DNA of 64,000 nt, taken from assembly GCF_025725645.1 (NCBI RefSeq), contig NZ_CP107007.1, positions 3,162,001-3,226,000 on the forward strand. The letters are read 5' to 3'. The notes beneath the pieces are model-generated. The model was given only the letters and a program-made list of their open reading frames with translations. It was not told the origin of the DNA and did not search any database. The DNA is from Halomonas sp. GD1P12 (GTDB lineage: Bacteria > Pseudomonadota > Gammaproteobacteria > Pseudomonadales > Halomonadaceae). The translations under genes and the position numbers were made by a program. This document shows, one piece after another, positions 1 through 8,825 of this stretch; the stretch's first letter is position 1, and each line of letters opens with the position of its first letter.

Positions 1-81
1 GTTGGTCTGCCGGTTGTTAAACAGGCACCATATACATTTGTGCAGGCGGATGACAAGGCATCCCACGCGCTACACGCGTCA

Positions 82-1440
82 TTACCAAAGGCGCATCAGA
101 TCGAAGTAGAGCGCCATGATCATTAGCGTCCCCACCATGGCGAGCCCGATACGCAGCCCCATTGCCTGGGTGTGTTCTGAAACCGGGCGACCCCGCACGA
201 TCTCGATAAAATAATAAAGCAAGTGCCCACCATCGAGCACCGGAATCGGCAGCAGGTTCAAAACGCCGAGACTGATGGAAAGGTACGCTAAAAAGCCGAC
301 GAACGCTTCCATTCCCGCGCGGGCGGAGTCACCGGAAATCTGGGCGATGGTGATGGGTCCGGAGAGGTTGGAGGGCGAAATGAGCCCCACCAGCATCTTG
401 CGGATCGCATCGACCGTCAAAACGATCATTTCACCGGTGCGCGAAAACGCCTGCCCCACCGCCTCGAGCGGCCCATAGCGGATCTCACGGGTAAGCTCCT
501 CGGGCCAGTCGACCTGCTCTACCCCTGCGCCAATGTACCCAACCTCGGCGCTGTTCTCCAGTGGTTTGCTTTCCGGGGTCAGCGACAGCGTCAACGGCGC
601 ACCGCCGCGCTCGATGCGCACCGAAAGCGGCTGCCCTGCGCTTTCGCGAATGATGCCGACGAACGCCATCCAGTTCTCGACCGGTGTGTCGCTGACCGCC
701 AGAATCCGATCGCCGGGCTCAAGACCAGCGCCAGCGGCGGCGCCATCGTCGAGCACCTGGCCGAGCACCGCAGGCACCGGCGGGCGCCAGGGCGTGAGAC
801 CCAGGCTTTGCAGCGGCTGGGGGGGATCCTGGCGGGCGAGATAGTTTTGTACCGGCAGTGAATAGGTGCGCGCAGGGCTCGATGCGGTTTCCCGCGCGCT
901 AAAGGTGAGCTCGCCGCTGTAACCGATCAGCGAAACGAGCTTTAAATTGATCTCCTCCCAGGAGCGCATGGGATCAGCCTGAATCGCGGTGATCTCGGCG
1001 CCTTCCGGCAGGCCCGCCTCATACGCCGGCGAGTCCTGGGCGACGTTACCGATAAGCGGTGTGACGGTGGTGGTGCCGGCGACGAACAGCGCCCAGTAGG
1101 CGATCAGCGCCAACAGAAAATTGGCGATCGGCCCGGCGGCGACGATGGCGATGCGCGCCCAGACACTTTTACGATTGAAGGCTTGACCCAGCTGCTCCTC
1201 TGGCACGGGCGCTTCGCGCTCGTCGAGCATCTTGACGTAGCCGCCCAACGGGATCGCGGCCACGGCGAACTCGGTGCCATGACGGTCGGTCGTCGACCAG
1301 AAGGGTTTACCAAAGCCCACCGAGAAGCGCAGCACCTTTACGCCGCAGCGTCTGGCGACCCAGAAGTGGCCGAACTCGTGAAAGGTGACCAGAAGCCCCA
1401 ACACGACGATGACCGCCAACACGTTCTGTAATAGTCCCAC
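82..1440 (-). CDS. rseP: RseP site-2 zinc metalloprotease
   Basis: Intramembrane protease that makes the second cut in anti-sigma factor RseA during the sigma-E envelope stress response and also clears leftover signal peptides. The HEFGH zinc motif is at residues 21-25 in the first membrane helix, two PDZ domains follow in the periplasmic middle, and the second active-site motif LDGGH lies near residue 400 before the last helices. The start is a GTG at 1440: AAAGGAGG lies five bases upstream, giving 452 aa, close to the E. coli length. An open frame reaching back to 1530 would run into dxr and lacks a ribosome site. Last gene of the rpsB-to-rseP series in the window. Confidence 0.95.
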   Translation of the reverse strand: MGLLQNVLAVIVVLGLLVTFHEFGHFWVARRCGVKVLRFSVGFGKPFWSTTDRHGTEFAVAAIPLGGYVKMLDEREAPVPEEQLGQAFNRKSVWARIAIVAAGPIANFLLALIAYWALFVAGTTTVTPLIGNVAQDSPAYEAGLPEGAEITAIQADPMRSWEEINLKLVSLIGYSGELTFSARETASSPARTYSLPVQNYLARQDPPQPLQSLGLTPWRPPVPAVLGQVLDDGAAAGAGLEPGDRILAVSDTPVENWMAFVGIIRESAGQPLSVRIERGGAPLTLSLTPESKPLENSAEVGYIGAGVEQVDWPEELTREIRYGPLEAVGQAFSRTGEMIVLTVDAIRKMLVGLISPSNLSGPITIAQISGDSARAGMEAFVGFLAYLSISLGVLNLLPIPVLDGGHLLYYFIEIVRGRPVSEHTQAMGLRIGLAMVGTLMIMALYFDLMRLW

Positions 1441-1460
1441 GCGCGCCTCCTTTCGGCCGC

Positions 1461-2678
1461 TTACCCGCCGGTCTGGTTCTCGCTGGAACGCGCGGTCTCG
1501 AGCAGCAAGCTTGCCTGCTCTCGCGCCCACTGATCGGCGGCCAGAATCGCCTCGACGCTATCCGCACGGTGCGCGTGCGGGGCCTGGACGACGCCGGCCA
1601 CTACTTCGGCAATGCCGCCAAAGCGCAGCTGGCCGCTTAAAAACGCCTCCACCGCCACTTCGTTGGCGGCGTTCAAAATCGCCGGCGCCGCCCCGCCCTG
1701 CTGCATCGCCTCCCGCGCCAAGCGAAGGCAGGGAAAGCGCACCTCGTCCGGCGCTTCGAAATCGAGCCGCGCGATCTGGAAAAGATCGAGCGTTTCGACA
1801 CCGGAATCGATCCGCTCCGGCCACGCCAGGCCATAGGCGATGGGCGTGCGCATGTCGGGATTGCCGAGCTGGGCGATCACCGAGCCATCATCAAAAGCGG
1901 CCATGGAGTGGACCACGCTTTGCGGGTGCACGACCACCTGAATGTGATCCGGGTGGGCGTCGAACAGCCAGCACGCCTCGATCAGCTCCAGGCCCTTGTT
2001 CATCAGCGTGGCGCTATCCACGGAAATCTTGCGCCCCATCGACCAGTTGGGATGTGCGCAGGCCTGCTCTGGCGTGGCGGCGTCGATGTCCGCCGCGCTC
2101 CACTGGCGAAACGGCCCGCCGGAGGCGGTCAATAGAAGTTTTCGAACGCCGTGGCGCGCGAGCCCGCCGCGATGCTCGGCCGGCAGGCACTGATAAATGG
2201 CGTTGTGTTCGGAATCGATGGGCAACAGTGTGGCGTTCGAGCGCGCGACGGCGTCCATGAACAGCGCCCCGCTCATCACCAGCGCCTCCTTGTTGGCAAG
2301 CAGTATCCGCTTGCCCGCCTCGGCGGCAGCCAGCGCCGGCATGAGCCCGGCCGCCCCGACGATCGCCGCCATCACGGTATCTACCCGTTCGTCCCGGGCC
2401 ACGGCGCACAGCGCCTCAGCGCCAAAGCTCACCTGGGTGGAAAGCCCCGCGTCCTCGAGCGCCCGCGCAAGCCAGGCGGCGTCGTCAGCGCCGGCCAGTA
2501 CCGCTACCTCCGGGTGGTGCGCCTGGCACTGCTCAAAAAGCGCCTCTTTCGAAGTGTGGGCGGCCAGCGCGAACACCCGGTAGCGCTCCGGGTGGCGAGC
2601 AATGACGTCGAGCGTGCTCTTGCCGATCGAGCCGGTCGAGCCCAGCACGGTGACGCGCTGCAGCGCGGGCGACGTCAT
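1461..2678 (-). CDS. dxr: 1-deoxy-D-xylulose 5-phosphate reductoisomerase
   Basis: Makes 2-C-methyl-D-erythritol 4-phosphate from DXP with NADPH, the committed step of the non-mevalonate isoprenoid pathway, in the cytoplasm. The NADPH-binding [12 protein letters not shown] motif is at the N-terminus. The metal/substrate loop [11 protein letters not shown] is near residue 150 and the [15 protein letters not shown] loop near residue 230. Length is 405 aa, usual for the family. The ATG overlaps the cdsA stop as ATGA, so translation is coupled. Its product feeds undecaprenyl diphosphate made by UppS, two genes upstream. Confidence 0.97.
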   Translation of the reverse strand: MTSPALQRVTVLGSTGSIGKSTLDVIARHPERYRVFALAAHTSKEALFEQCQAHHPEVAVLAGADDAAWLARALEDAGLSTQVSFGAEALCAVARDERVDTVMAAIVGAAGLMPALAAAEAGKRILLANKEALVMSGALFMDAVARSNATLLPIDSEHNAIYQCLPAEHRGGLARHGVRKLLLTASGGPFRQWSAADIDAATPEQACAHPNWSMGRKISVDSATLMNKGLELIEACWLFDAHPDHIQVVVHPQSVVHSMAAFDDGSVIAQLGNPDMRTPIAYGLAWPERIDSGVETLDLFQIARLDFEAPDEVRFPCLRLAREAMQQGGAAPAILNAANEVAVEAFLSGQLRFGGIAEVVAGVVQAPHAHRADSVEAILAADQWAREQASLLLETARSSENQTGG

Positions 2679-3496
2679 AGTGCGGCCACCTGAACGCTGA
2701 GCACTTCAGAATAGAACAGCGCGAACACCGGAACCGCCGCGGTCAGACTGTCGACACGATCGAGCACGCCGCCGTGACCCGGCAGCAGGTTGCTCGAGTC
2801 CTTGATGTCGCGAAAGCGTTTGAGCATGCTCTCGAACAGATCCCCCAGCACCGAAACGAAGGTCACCAGCGCCGTTATCGCGACCAGCGTGACGCCGCCG
2901 GCCACGCCCATCGGTTGCCAGAAGGCAAAGCCTACCGCCAGCAGGCACGTGGCGACCAGCGCGCCATACACGCCCTCCCAGGACTTGGCCGGGCTCACGC
3001 GCGGGGCGAGCTTGCGCTTGCCAAAGCGCCGACCGGCGAAGTAGGCGCCGATGTCGGCGCTCCATACCAAAAGCAGCACGAATAAAAGCCATACGCCGCC
3101 GCTTTCGCGCAGCACGTTAAAGCCTACCCAGCAGGTCAGCAGCACCCAGAAGCCGATGGCCAGACGGCCGGCGCGGCCATGCCACTGCTGGCGCTTTTCC
3201 GGGTAGTTCGCTACCCAGTAGAAGTTGACCACCCAGCCGATCGCGGCAAGCCACAAGGGCCAGCTCGCGTAGGCGAAGCCGCCCGCCCACATCGCCGCCA
3301 TGAACAGCGCCATGAGCGCGACCAGCTTCAGGCGCCGGGCGCGCCCGGCGATGCCGGCCAGATTGGTCCACTCCCACGCCCCCAGCAGCACGATCACCGC
3401 GGTGAACAGGGCAAAGGCACCGCCTGTGAGTCCAAACAGACCGATCAGCGTTAACGGGGCCAACCAGGCTGCGGTAATGATCCGCTGTCTAAGCAC
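2675..3496 (-). CDS. cdsA: Phosphatidate cytidylyltransferase (CDP-diglyceride synthase)
   Basis: Integral membrane enzyme that converts phosphatidic acid and CTP to CDP-diacylglycerol, precursor of all phospholipids. The protein is 273 aa with about seven to eight hydrophobic segments. The CDS signature is at the C-terminal end: SPAKSWEG, then [19 protein letters not shown] and the [10 protein letters not shown] stretch holding the conserved Asp residues. Start is GTG, overlapping the uppS end by 8 bases, and the stop overlaps dxr by 4 bases, so uppS-cdsA-dxr are translationally coupled. Confidence 0.96.
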   Translation of the reverse strand: MLRQRIITAAWLAPLTLIGLFGLTGGAFALFTAVIVLLGAWEWTNLAGIAGRARRLKLVALMALFMAAMWAGGFAYASWPLWLAAIGWVVNFYWVANYPEKRQQWHGRAGRLAIGFWVLLTCWVGFNVLRESGGVWLLFVLLLVWSADIGAYFAGRRFGKRKLAPRVSPAKSWEGVYGALVATCLLAVGFAFWQPMGVAGGVTLVAITALVTFVSVLGDLFESMLKRFRDIKDSSNLLPGHGGVLDRVDSLTAAVPVFALFYSEVLSVQVAAL

Positions 3497-4274
3497 CTTG
3501 CGCCTCTATTTGTTCGTCCGTCATGCCAAAGCGTCGGCGCCGGGAACAGAATTCGTTCAACGCGCTATCGAACGCCTGGGCACCGAAGTCCGGCCAAAAC
3601 AGGGGGGAGAAGTAGAGCTCGGCATAGGCCAGCTGCCAGAGCAGGAAGTTGGAGAGCCGCTGCTCGCCGCTGGTGCGAATACACAGATCCACCGGCGGCA
3701 CCTCGCCGGTGTTCATCGCCTGATCGAGGCGCGTCTCGTCGATATCGGCCGGGTCGAGCGTACCCGCCGCCACCTGCTCGGCAAGCGCGCGGCTGGCGCG
3801 GGCGATGTCCCAGTGGCCGCCGTAGTTGGCGGCGATCACCAGGTGCATGCCGGTATTGTCGGCGGTCAGCGCTTCGGCGCGCTGGATATGCTTCTGGATG
3901 GCGTTAGAGAAGCCCTGCTGCTCGCCGATCACCGAGAGGCGAATATTGCGCTCGTGAAGCTTTTTGACTTCGCGCTTGAGCGCCATCAAAAAAAGCTCCA
4001 TCAGCGCGTTGACCTCGGCGGCCGGGCGCTTCCAGTTCTCGCTGGAAAAAGCGAACAGACTCAACGTCTTCACGTCGCGCTCGGCGGCGCGCTGGATGAC
4101 CGCGCGCACCGCCTCGACGCCGGCGCGGTGGCCGCGAACGCCGGAAAGCCCACGCGCACGCGCCCAGCGGTTGTTGCCGTCCATGATGATGGCGATGTGC
4201 AAGGGGGTCGCCCCGCCGGCGTGAGAAGGCTTGGCAGCGCTTGGCGCCTGAGTCGGAAACTGCGGAGACGTCAT
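3489..4274 (-). CDS. uppS: Undecaprenyl diphosphate synthase (cis-prenyltransferase)
   Basis: Adds eight isopentenyl units to farnesyl diphosphate to make the C55 lipid carrier used for peptidoglycan and O-antigen. The catalytic IIMDGNNRWA block (Asp near residue 32), FSSENWKRP and the C-terminal DLCIRTSGEQRLSNFLLWQ block are all present. I take the ATG at 4274 (261 aa). Upstream in-frame GTG (4286) and TTG (4289) codons exist, and none of the three has a convincing ribosome site, so the exact start is uncertain. Separated from frr by 84 bases that hold a hairpin. Confidence 0.94.
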   Translation of the reverse strand: MTSPQFPTQAPSAAKPSHAGGATPLHIAIIMDGNNRWARARGLSGVRGHRAGVEAVRAVIQRAAERDVKTLSLFAFSSENWKRPAAEVNALMELFLMALKREVKKLHERNIRLSVIGEQQGFSNAIQKHIQRAEALTADNTGMHLVIAANYGGHWDIARASRALAEQVAAGTLDPADIDETRLDQAMNTGEVPPVDLCIRTSGEQRLSNFLLWQLAYAELYFSPLFWPDFGAQAFDSALNEFCSRRRRFGMTDEQIEAQGA

Positions 4275-4317
4275 GGGGTCTTGCACCAACGTTCAGTCAT
4301 AAATGAGCCATACCGTC

Positions 4318-4341
4318 GCCCGAGCGCCATGGCGCCCGGGC
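4318..4341 (-). other. Hairpin between frr and uppS
   Basis: On the transcribed (minus) strand GCCCGGGCGCC and GGCGCTCGGGC face each other across two bases, 11 pairs with one G-U wobble. It sits just after the frr stop. No T-run follows, so it is not a classical intrinsic terminator; an mRNA-stabilising or processing hairpin is more likely. Confidence 0.5.
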
Positions 4342-4358
4342 GTAATAAAAAGACAAGA

Positions 4359-4916
4359 CTAGACCTGCATCAGGTCCTGTTCCTTGGCCGTCAGCGCCTT
4401 GTCGATTTCGGCGATGTACTTGTCGGTCAGCTTCTGGATCTCGTCTTCGCCCTGGCGCTGATCGTCCTCGGTGATCTCCTTGTCCTTTAACAGCGACTTG
4501 AAATCACCGTTGGCGTCGCGACGCACGTTGCGGATCGCAACGCGTGCGGTTTCCGCCTCGGCGCGCGCCTGCTTGATGTAATTCTTGCGCGTGTCTTCGG
4601 TCAGCATCGGCATCGGCACGCGAATCACGTTGCCGGCGCTTGACGGGTTAAGGCCCAGATCCGCGGTCATGATCGCTTTTTCGATCTTTGGCACCATGGG
4701 CTGCTCCCAGGGCGTGACGGTCAAGGTCCGTGCATCTTCCACGTTGACCGACGCCACCTGGTTCAGCGGCACCTGGCCACCGTAGTAGTCGACGGTGACC
4801 GCATCCAGGATGCTCGGGTGCGCGCGCCCGGTACGGATCTTGTTGAAGTTGGTATGCAGCGCGTCGACGCTTTTCTTCATGCGCGTTTCGGCATCTTTCT
4901 TGATGTCGTTGATCAC
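4359..4916 (-). CDS. frr: Ribosome recycling factor
   Basis: With EF-G, splits the post-termination ribosome from mRNA. Length is 185 aa, exactly the family norm. Recognisable blocks are [13 protein letters not shown], the [13 protein letters not shown] tRNA-mimic loop and the C-terminal helix ending in [13 protein letters not shown]. The start codon is GTG at 4916 with AGAGGA seven bases upstream. Only four bases separate it from the pyrH stop, so the two are cotranscribed. Confidence 0.97.
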   Translation of the reverse strand: MINDIKKDAETRMKKSVDALHTNFNKIRTGRAHPSILDAVTVDYYGGQVPLNQVASVNVEDARTLTVTPWEQPMVPKIEKAIMTADLGLNPSSAGNVIRVPMPMLTEDTRKNYIKQARAEAETARVAIRNVRRDANGDFKSLLKDKEITEDDQRQGEDEIQKLTDKYIAEIDKALTAKEQDLMQV

Positions 4917-4920
4917 GTGT

Positions 4921-5688
4921 TTATCCTCTGTCTATCAGCGTGCCTTCCTTGCCCCCTACGACAAGATTGAGTAGGGCGCCAGGCTTGTTCATGTCGAATA
5001 CCCGTACCGGCATGTCATGGTCCCGTACCAGGCAGATAGCGGTCAAATCCATCACGCCGAGTTTTTGCTCCAGCGCGTCGTCGTAGCTGAGCTGGTCGTA
5101 CTTGACCGCGTCCGGGTACTTGACCGGGTCCTTATTGTACACACCGTCCACCTTGGTGGCTTTAATGACCACGTCGACATCGACTTCGATGCCACGCAGA
5201 CACGCCGCGGAGTCGGTAGTGAAAAACGGATTGCCGGTGCCGGCGGAGAAAAGCACCACATCCCCCGAGGTCAGATAACGGATCGCCGTGCGGCGGTCGT
5301 AGTGCTCGACTACGCCGCTCATGGGAATCGCTGACATCACTCTGGAGCGAATATTGGAGCGCTCCAAAGCGTCGCGCATGGCCAGCGCGTTCATCACCGT
5401 TGCCAGCATTCCCATGTGATCGCCGGTCACCCGATCCATGCCCGCTTCATTGAGTGCCGCGCCGCGAAACAGGTTCCCGCCCCCGATCACGATGCCGACC
5501 TGTACACCAATGCCGACCAGCTGGCCGATCTCCAGCGCCATGCGATCAAGCACCGCCGGGTCGATCCCGAAATCGTGCTCTCCCATCAGCGCCTCGCCAG
5601 AGAGCTTCAAAAGAATCCGCTTGTACTTGGACTTCGACTTGTCCATTTTGCCGGCAATGGGGCTGGCGTCTTGAACATCACGTGACAT
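4921..5688 (-). CDS. pyrH: UMP kinase
   Basis: Phosphorylates UMP to UDP in pyrimidine synthesis. It is a bacterial hexameric enzyme of the amino-acid-kinase fold, unrelated to eukaryotic UMP/CMP kinase. The [18 protein letters not shown] and [28 protein letters not shown] regions are in their usual places. Start chosen at ATG 5688 because AGGAG lies eight bases upstream; a second ATG at 5694 is only two bases from it. This gives 255 aa, about 14 more than E. coli, as a short polar N-terminal tail. Follows tsf after a 141-base gap with two hairpins. Confidence 0.95.
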   Translation of the reverse strand: MSRDVQDASPIAGKMDKSKSKYKRILLKLSGEALMGEHDFGIDPAVLDRMALEIGQLVGIGVQVGIVIGGGNLFRGAALNEAGMDRVTGDHMGMLATVMNALAMRDALERSNIRSRVMSAIPMSGVVEHYDRRTAIRYLTSGDVVLFSAGTGNPFFTTDSAACLRGIEVDVDVVIKATKVDGVYNKDPVKYPDAVKYDQLSYDDALEQKLGVMDLTAICLVRDHDMPVRVFDMNKPGALLNLVVGGKEGTLIDRG

Positions 5689-5738
5689 GGGCATCTCTCC
5701 TGAGTGGAAGGCAAGGGTGGGCAGCCGGCCGCGGCGTT

Positions 5739-5756
5739 GCGCGGGCGAGCCCGCGC
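5739..5756 (-). other. Hairpin upstream of pyrH
   Basis: Inverted repeat gcgcggg / cccgcgc (7-8 pairs, CGAG-type loop) in the tsf-pyrH spacer, about 50 bases before the pyrH start. No T-run follows. Forms a pair with the stronger hairpin at 5781-5808. Confidence 0.45.
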
Positions 5757-5780
5757 GCAAAACGCAAGGGCCGGATACAC

Positions 5781-5808
5781 GATGGCGTGCGCTTGCGCGC
5801 ACGCCATC
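5781..5808 (-). other. Strong hairpin between tsf and pyrH
   Basis: Perfect 12-pair stem (gatggcgtgcgc / gcgcacgccatc) with a four-base loop, beginning 21 bases after the tsf stop on the minus strand. It lacks a following T-run, so it is more likely an RNA stability or processing element than a full intrinsic terminator. Confidence 0.6.
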
Positions 5809-5829
5809 ATCGAACTGAAACCTCTGACC

Positions 5830-6699
5830 TTAGCGACGGCCAGCCTGTTCCATAACTTCCTTGGCGAAGTCGACTTCTTCTTTCTCGATGCCCTCGCCTA
5901 CTTCAAAGCGCGTAAAGCTGACCACTTCACCACCGGCGGCCTTCACGAACTCGGCCACGGTCTGGTTGGGGTCCTTGACGAAGGGCTGCTGCGTCAGGCT
6001 GTTCTCGGCCAAGTACTTCTTCAGGCGGCCTTGAACCATTTTCTCGGCGATCTGCTCGGGCTTGCCGGCCATGTCGGGCTGGGCCAGGATGATCGCTTTC
6101 TCTTCGTCGAGCTCCGACTGGGGCATATCTTCCGGGTGAGAAACACTCGGGTTGATGGCCGCAACGTGCATGGCGACGTCTTTCGCGGTTTCGCTGTTAC
6201 CGCCGGTCAGCACGGTCAGTACGCCGATACGGCCGCCGTGGACGTACTCGCCGACCAGACCGCCTTCAACGGCGTTGACGACCACGGCACGACGCACACC
6301 GATGTTCTCACCGATTTTCTGAACCAGCTGCTCGCGCGCGGTTTCGATCTCGCCTTCGGTGACCGCGGCCACGTCGTCGCTTTTAGCGGCGAAGAATGCG
6401 TCAGCGACTGTCTTGGCGAAACTGATGAAGTTGTCGTCACGCGACACGAAGTCGGTCTCGGAGTTGATCTCGACCATTACACCGTAGCTGCCGTCGTCGG
6501 CGACGCGGGTGACCACGGCACCTTCGGCGGCGACACGGTCGGCTTTCTTCGCGGCCTTGAGACCCGAGTTCTTACGCAGGTTCTCGATGGCTACGTCGAT
6601 ATCACCATCGGTTTCGGTGAGTGCTTTTTTGCACTCCATCATGCCAAGACCGGTACGTTCGCGCAGTTCTTTAACCTGAGAGGCGCTGATAGCTGCCAT
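5830..6699 (-). CDS. tsf: Elongation factor Ts
   Basis: Guanine-nucleotide exchange factor for EF-Tu. The N-terminal UBA-like domain [23 protein letters not shown] and the core block [14 protein letters not shown], which contains the Asp-Phe contact with EF-Tu, are clear. Length 289 aa matches the proteobacterial form. Start ATG 6699 has AGAGGTGA upstream. It follows rpsB as in most bacteria, but an intrinsic terminator separates the two, so tsf probably relies on partial read-through or its own promoter. Confidence 0.97.
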   Translation of the reverse strand: MAAISASQVKELRERTGLGMMECKKALTETDGDIDVAIENLRKNSGLKAAKKADRVAAEGAVVTRVADDGSYGVMVEINSETDFVSRDDNFISFAKTVADAFFAAKSDDVAAVTEGEIETAREQLVQKIGENIGVRRAVVVNAVEGGLVGEYVHGGRIGVLTVLTGGNSETAKDVAMHVAAINPSVSHPEDMPQSELDEEKAIILAQPDMAGKPEQIAEKMVQGRLKKYLAENSLTQQPFVKDPNQTVAEFVKAAGGEVVSFTRFEVGEGIEKEEVDFAKEVMEQAGRR

Positions 6700-6746
6700 G
6701 AGAAATTCACCTCTGAAAGGATTTTTGAGAGTTGGACGCGCTACAA

Positions 6747-6752
6747 AGTATA
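6747..6752 (-). promoter_or_regulatory. Possible tsf promoter -10 element
   Basis: On the minus strand a TATACT hexamer lies about 50 bases before the tsf start and downstream of the rpsB terminator. No good -35 hexamer is seen at 16-18 bases, so this is a weak candidate, suggested mainly by the need for a tsf promoter after the terminator. Confidence 0.3.
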
Positions 6753-6872
6753 CACAAGGCGTGTTGACCGCTTCATGTCACTGCGTGATCAAAACAGATT
6801 GATCAACACAGACAGTCGTTTGTAGTGCGTATGCCGGCGCAGGAGCCCGGCGTAATCGGCCCGCCAAGCGGG

Positions 6873-6895
6873 AAAAAGGGGGCCAAAGCCCCCTT
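6873..6895 (-). terminator. Intrinsic terminator after rpsB
   Basis: Minus strand AAGGGGGC-TTTG-GCCCCCTT followed by TTTTT, starting about 45 bases after the rpsB stop. It is a clean GC stem with U-run. Partial termination here would set the S2 to EF-Ts ratio. Confidence 0.85.
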
Positions 6896-6939
6896 CACGC
6901 GATGCGGCTCAACTGCCCGCCGCATCCACCGTGGCCGTG

Positions 6940-7689
6940 TTACTCGGCCGCGGCGTCAGTTTCGGCGGAAGCCTGCTCGTCGGTCACTTCAACGAACTCG
7001 TCCGGACGACCTTCTTTAGCACGGCCACACGCGTCGGCAATCGCCTTCACGTAGATCTGGATCGCGCGGATGGAGTCGTCGTTACCCGGAATGACGTAGT
7101 CCACGCCATCGGGGTTGGAGTTGGTATCGACCACGCCAATGACCGGGATACCCAGCTTGTTGGCTTCGTTGATCGCGATGCGCTCATGATCAACGTCGAT
7201 CACGAACAGCGCGTCCGGCAGGCCGCCCATGTTCTTGATACCGCCGATGGAGCGCTCGAGCTTCTCCTGCTCGCGCGTGGCCATCAGAACTTCTTTCTTG
7301 GTCAGCTTCGAGAACGTGCCGTCTTCGTGCATGGTCTCAAGCTCGCGCAGACGCTTGATGGACTGACGAATGGTCTTGAAGTTGGTCAGCATGCCGCCCA
7401 ACCAGCGATGGTTGACGAACGGCTGGTTGACGCGATTGGCTTCTTCTTTAATGACCTTGCTGGCGCTGCGCTTGGTGCCAACGAACAAGATCTTGTTGTT
7501 GGACGCCGCCATCTTCTCGACCACATCGATCGCTTCGTTCAGCGCCGGCAGGGTGTGCTCGAGGTTGATGATGTGAATCTTGTTGCGCGCGCCGAAGATG
7601 AACTTGCTCATCTTCGGGTTCCAGTATTTGGTCTGGTGACCGAAGTGAGCGCCTGCTTTGAGCAGATCACGCATATTGACGTGAGCCAT
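6940..7689 (-). CDS. rpsB: 30S ribosomal protein S2
   Basis: Small-subunit protein near the neck of the 30S, needed to recruit S1. The family N-terminus [20 protein letters not shown] is evident, followed by the [24 protein letters not shown] and [22 protein letters not shown] blocks. 249 aa with an acidic C-terminal tail. ATG 7689 has AGGAG eight bases upstream. It has a leader of about 245 bases, as expected for a gene autoregulated by its own product, and is divergent from map. Confidence 0.98.
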   Translation of the reverse strand: MAHVNMRDLLKAGAHFGHQTKYWNPKMSKFIFGARNKIHIINLEHTLPALNEAIDVVEKMAASNNKILFVGTKRSASKVIKEEANRVNQPFVNHRWLGGMLTNFKTIRQSIKRLRELETMHEDGTFSKLTKKEVLMATREQEKLERSIGGIKNMGGLPDALFVIDVDHERIAINEANKLGIPVIGVVDTNSNPDGVDYVIPGNDDSIRAIQIYVKAIADACGRAKEGRPDEFVEVTDEQASAETDAAAE

Positions 7690-7937
7690 GGTAAAACTCC
7701 TGAAACTCGGGTTAGGCCTCCACGCACCCCATGGATCCGACCGATAGTCTCAGCGCTGTCAAAGCGCCTTTCGAGGCTAACGGCACCCGGGACCATGTGC
7801 CGGTGCATGTGTGTTTTCAAGGCTTGCTGTATGAGCCTTATGGCAGTGCCGCAGACTCTGTATGGGCGCCGACCGGCATACTCGCCGCGCCGCGCGCCGA
7901 AAAAAGGCGATTGCGGGATGGCGATTGCAGGAAAGCG
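7690..7937 (-). promoter_or_regulatory. Long rpsB mRNA leader
   Basis: From the predicted start site near 7937 to the rpsB ATG there are about 245 untranslated bases. In gammaproteobacteria the rpsB leader is a conserved structure through which S2 represses its own synthesis. Length and position fit that, but I did not fold the sequence or compare it with known leaders. On the plus strand this region is the leader of map. Confidence 0.45.
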
Positions 7938-7943
7938 CGCGGC

Positions 7944-7972
7944 TTTATACCATATATCATTGCCAAGATGAA
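7944..7972 (-). promoter_or_regulatory. Candidate rpsB promoter
   Basis: Minus strand: -10 TATAAA (7944-7949), 17-base spacer, weak -35 TTCATC (7967-7972). The -10 is followed by a GC-rich discriminator (GCCGCGCGC), the type linked to stringent (ppGpp) control of ribosomal genes. The whole 7690-8036 gap holds only this and the two leaders. Confidence 0.5.
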
Positions 7973-8036
7973 GTCGCCCTTCGGGGTTTGCACGCCCGGC
8001 GTGCACTACCGACCCAACCCGCCATATCGAGAAGTC

Positions 8037-8825
8037 ATGAACGTTCCTATCAAGACAGCGGAAGAAATCGAAAAAATGCGCGAAGCCGGCCGCCAGGCTG
8101 CCAGCGTGCTCGAGATGATCACCCCTTATGTCGTTGCCGGCGTCTCCACCGGCGAGATCGACAAGCGCTGTCACGCGTATATCGTCGACGAGCTGGGCTC
8201 GACACCGGCGCCCTTGCACTATCACGGCTTCAGTCACGCGACCTGCACCTCGATCAACCACGTGGTCTGCCACGGCATTCCGGACTTCGACAAGACGCTC
8301 AAGAATGGCGATATCATGAACCTGGACATCACCGTGAAGACGCCGGACGGCTACCACGGCGACTCCAGCATGATGTTCATCATCGGCGACACCATCCAGG
8401 GCGAGCGCCTTTGCCGCGTGACCCAGGAGTGCCTTTACAAGAGCATGGCGCTGGTCAAGCCCGGCGTTCACCTATCAGAACTCGCCCGCGCGATCCAGAA
8501 ACACGCCGAAGCCAACGGCTACTCGGTGGTGCGCGACTTCTGCGGCCACGGCATCGGCGCCGGCTTCCACGAAGACCCGCAGTTTCTCCACTACGACGGC
8601 TATGCGCCTTCCGCCGACATCGCGCTTGCGCCCGGCATGTGCTTCACCATCGAGCCGATGATCAACGTCGGCAGCTACAAGACCAAGGTGCTGCGCGACG
8701 GCTGGACCGCGGTGACCAAGGACAAGAGTCTCTCCGCTCAGTGGGAGCACACGCTGCTGGTCACCGAAAACGGCGTTGACGTGCTGACCGCGCGCAGCGA
8801 CGAAGACCTTAGCTTCCTCAACTGA
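8037..8825 (+). CDS. map: Type I methionine aminopeptidase
   Basis: Removes the N-terminal Met from nascent proteins. Pita-bread fold with a dinuclear metal site: His in HYHGFSHATC, Asp residues in MNLDITVKTPDGYHGD, His in GHGIGAGFHE, and Glu in TIEPMI and WEHTLLVT. The 262 aa length is typical. The ATG at 8037 gives the standard N-terminus; an open frame reaching to 7731 overlaps the divergent rpsB leader and is rejected. The stop shares one base with the glnD start (TGATG). Confidence 0.97.
   Translation: MNVPIKTAEEIEKMREAGRQAASVLEMITPYVVAGVSTGEIDKRCHAYIVDELGSTPAPLHYHGFSHATCTSINHVVCHGIPDFDKTLKNGDIMNLDITVKTPDGYHGDSSMMFIIGDTIQGERLCRVTQECLYKSMALVKPGVHLSELARAIQKHAEANGYSVVRDFCGHGIGAGFHEDPQFLHYDGYAPSADIALAPGMCFTIEPMINVGSYKTKVLRDGWTAVTKDKSLSAQWEHTLLVTENGVDVLTARSDEDLSFLN

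Noticed and set aside
1..81. Start of bamA at the left edge
   Set aside because: bamA is expected downstream of rseP, but no ribosome site plus coding start can be recognised in these 81 bases.
5781..5808. Rho-independent terminator after tsf
   Set aside because: Strong stem but no following T-run, so listed only as a hairpin.
6786..6805. FNR/Anr box (tgatcaa / ttgatca) upstream of tsf
   Set aside because: The half-sites are separated by six bases rather than the TTGAT-N4-ATCAA arrangement; treated as a chance inverted repeat.
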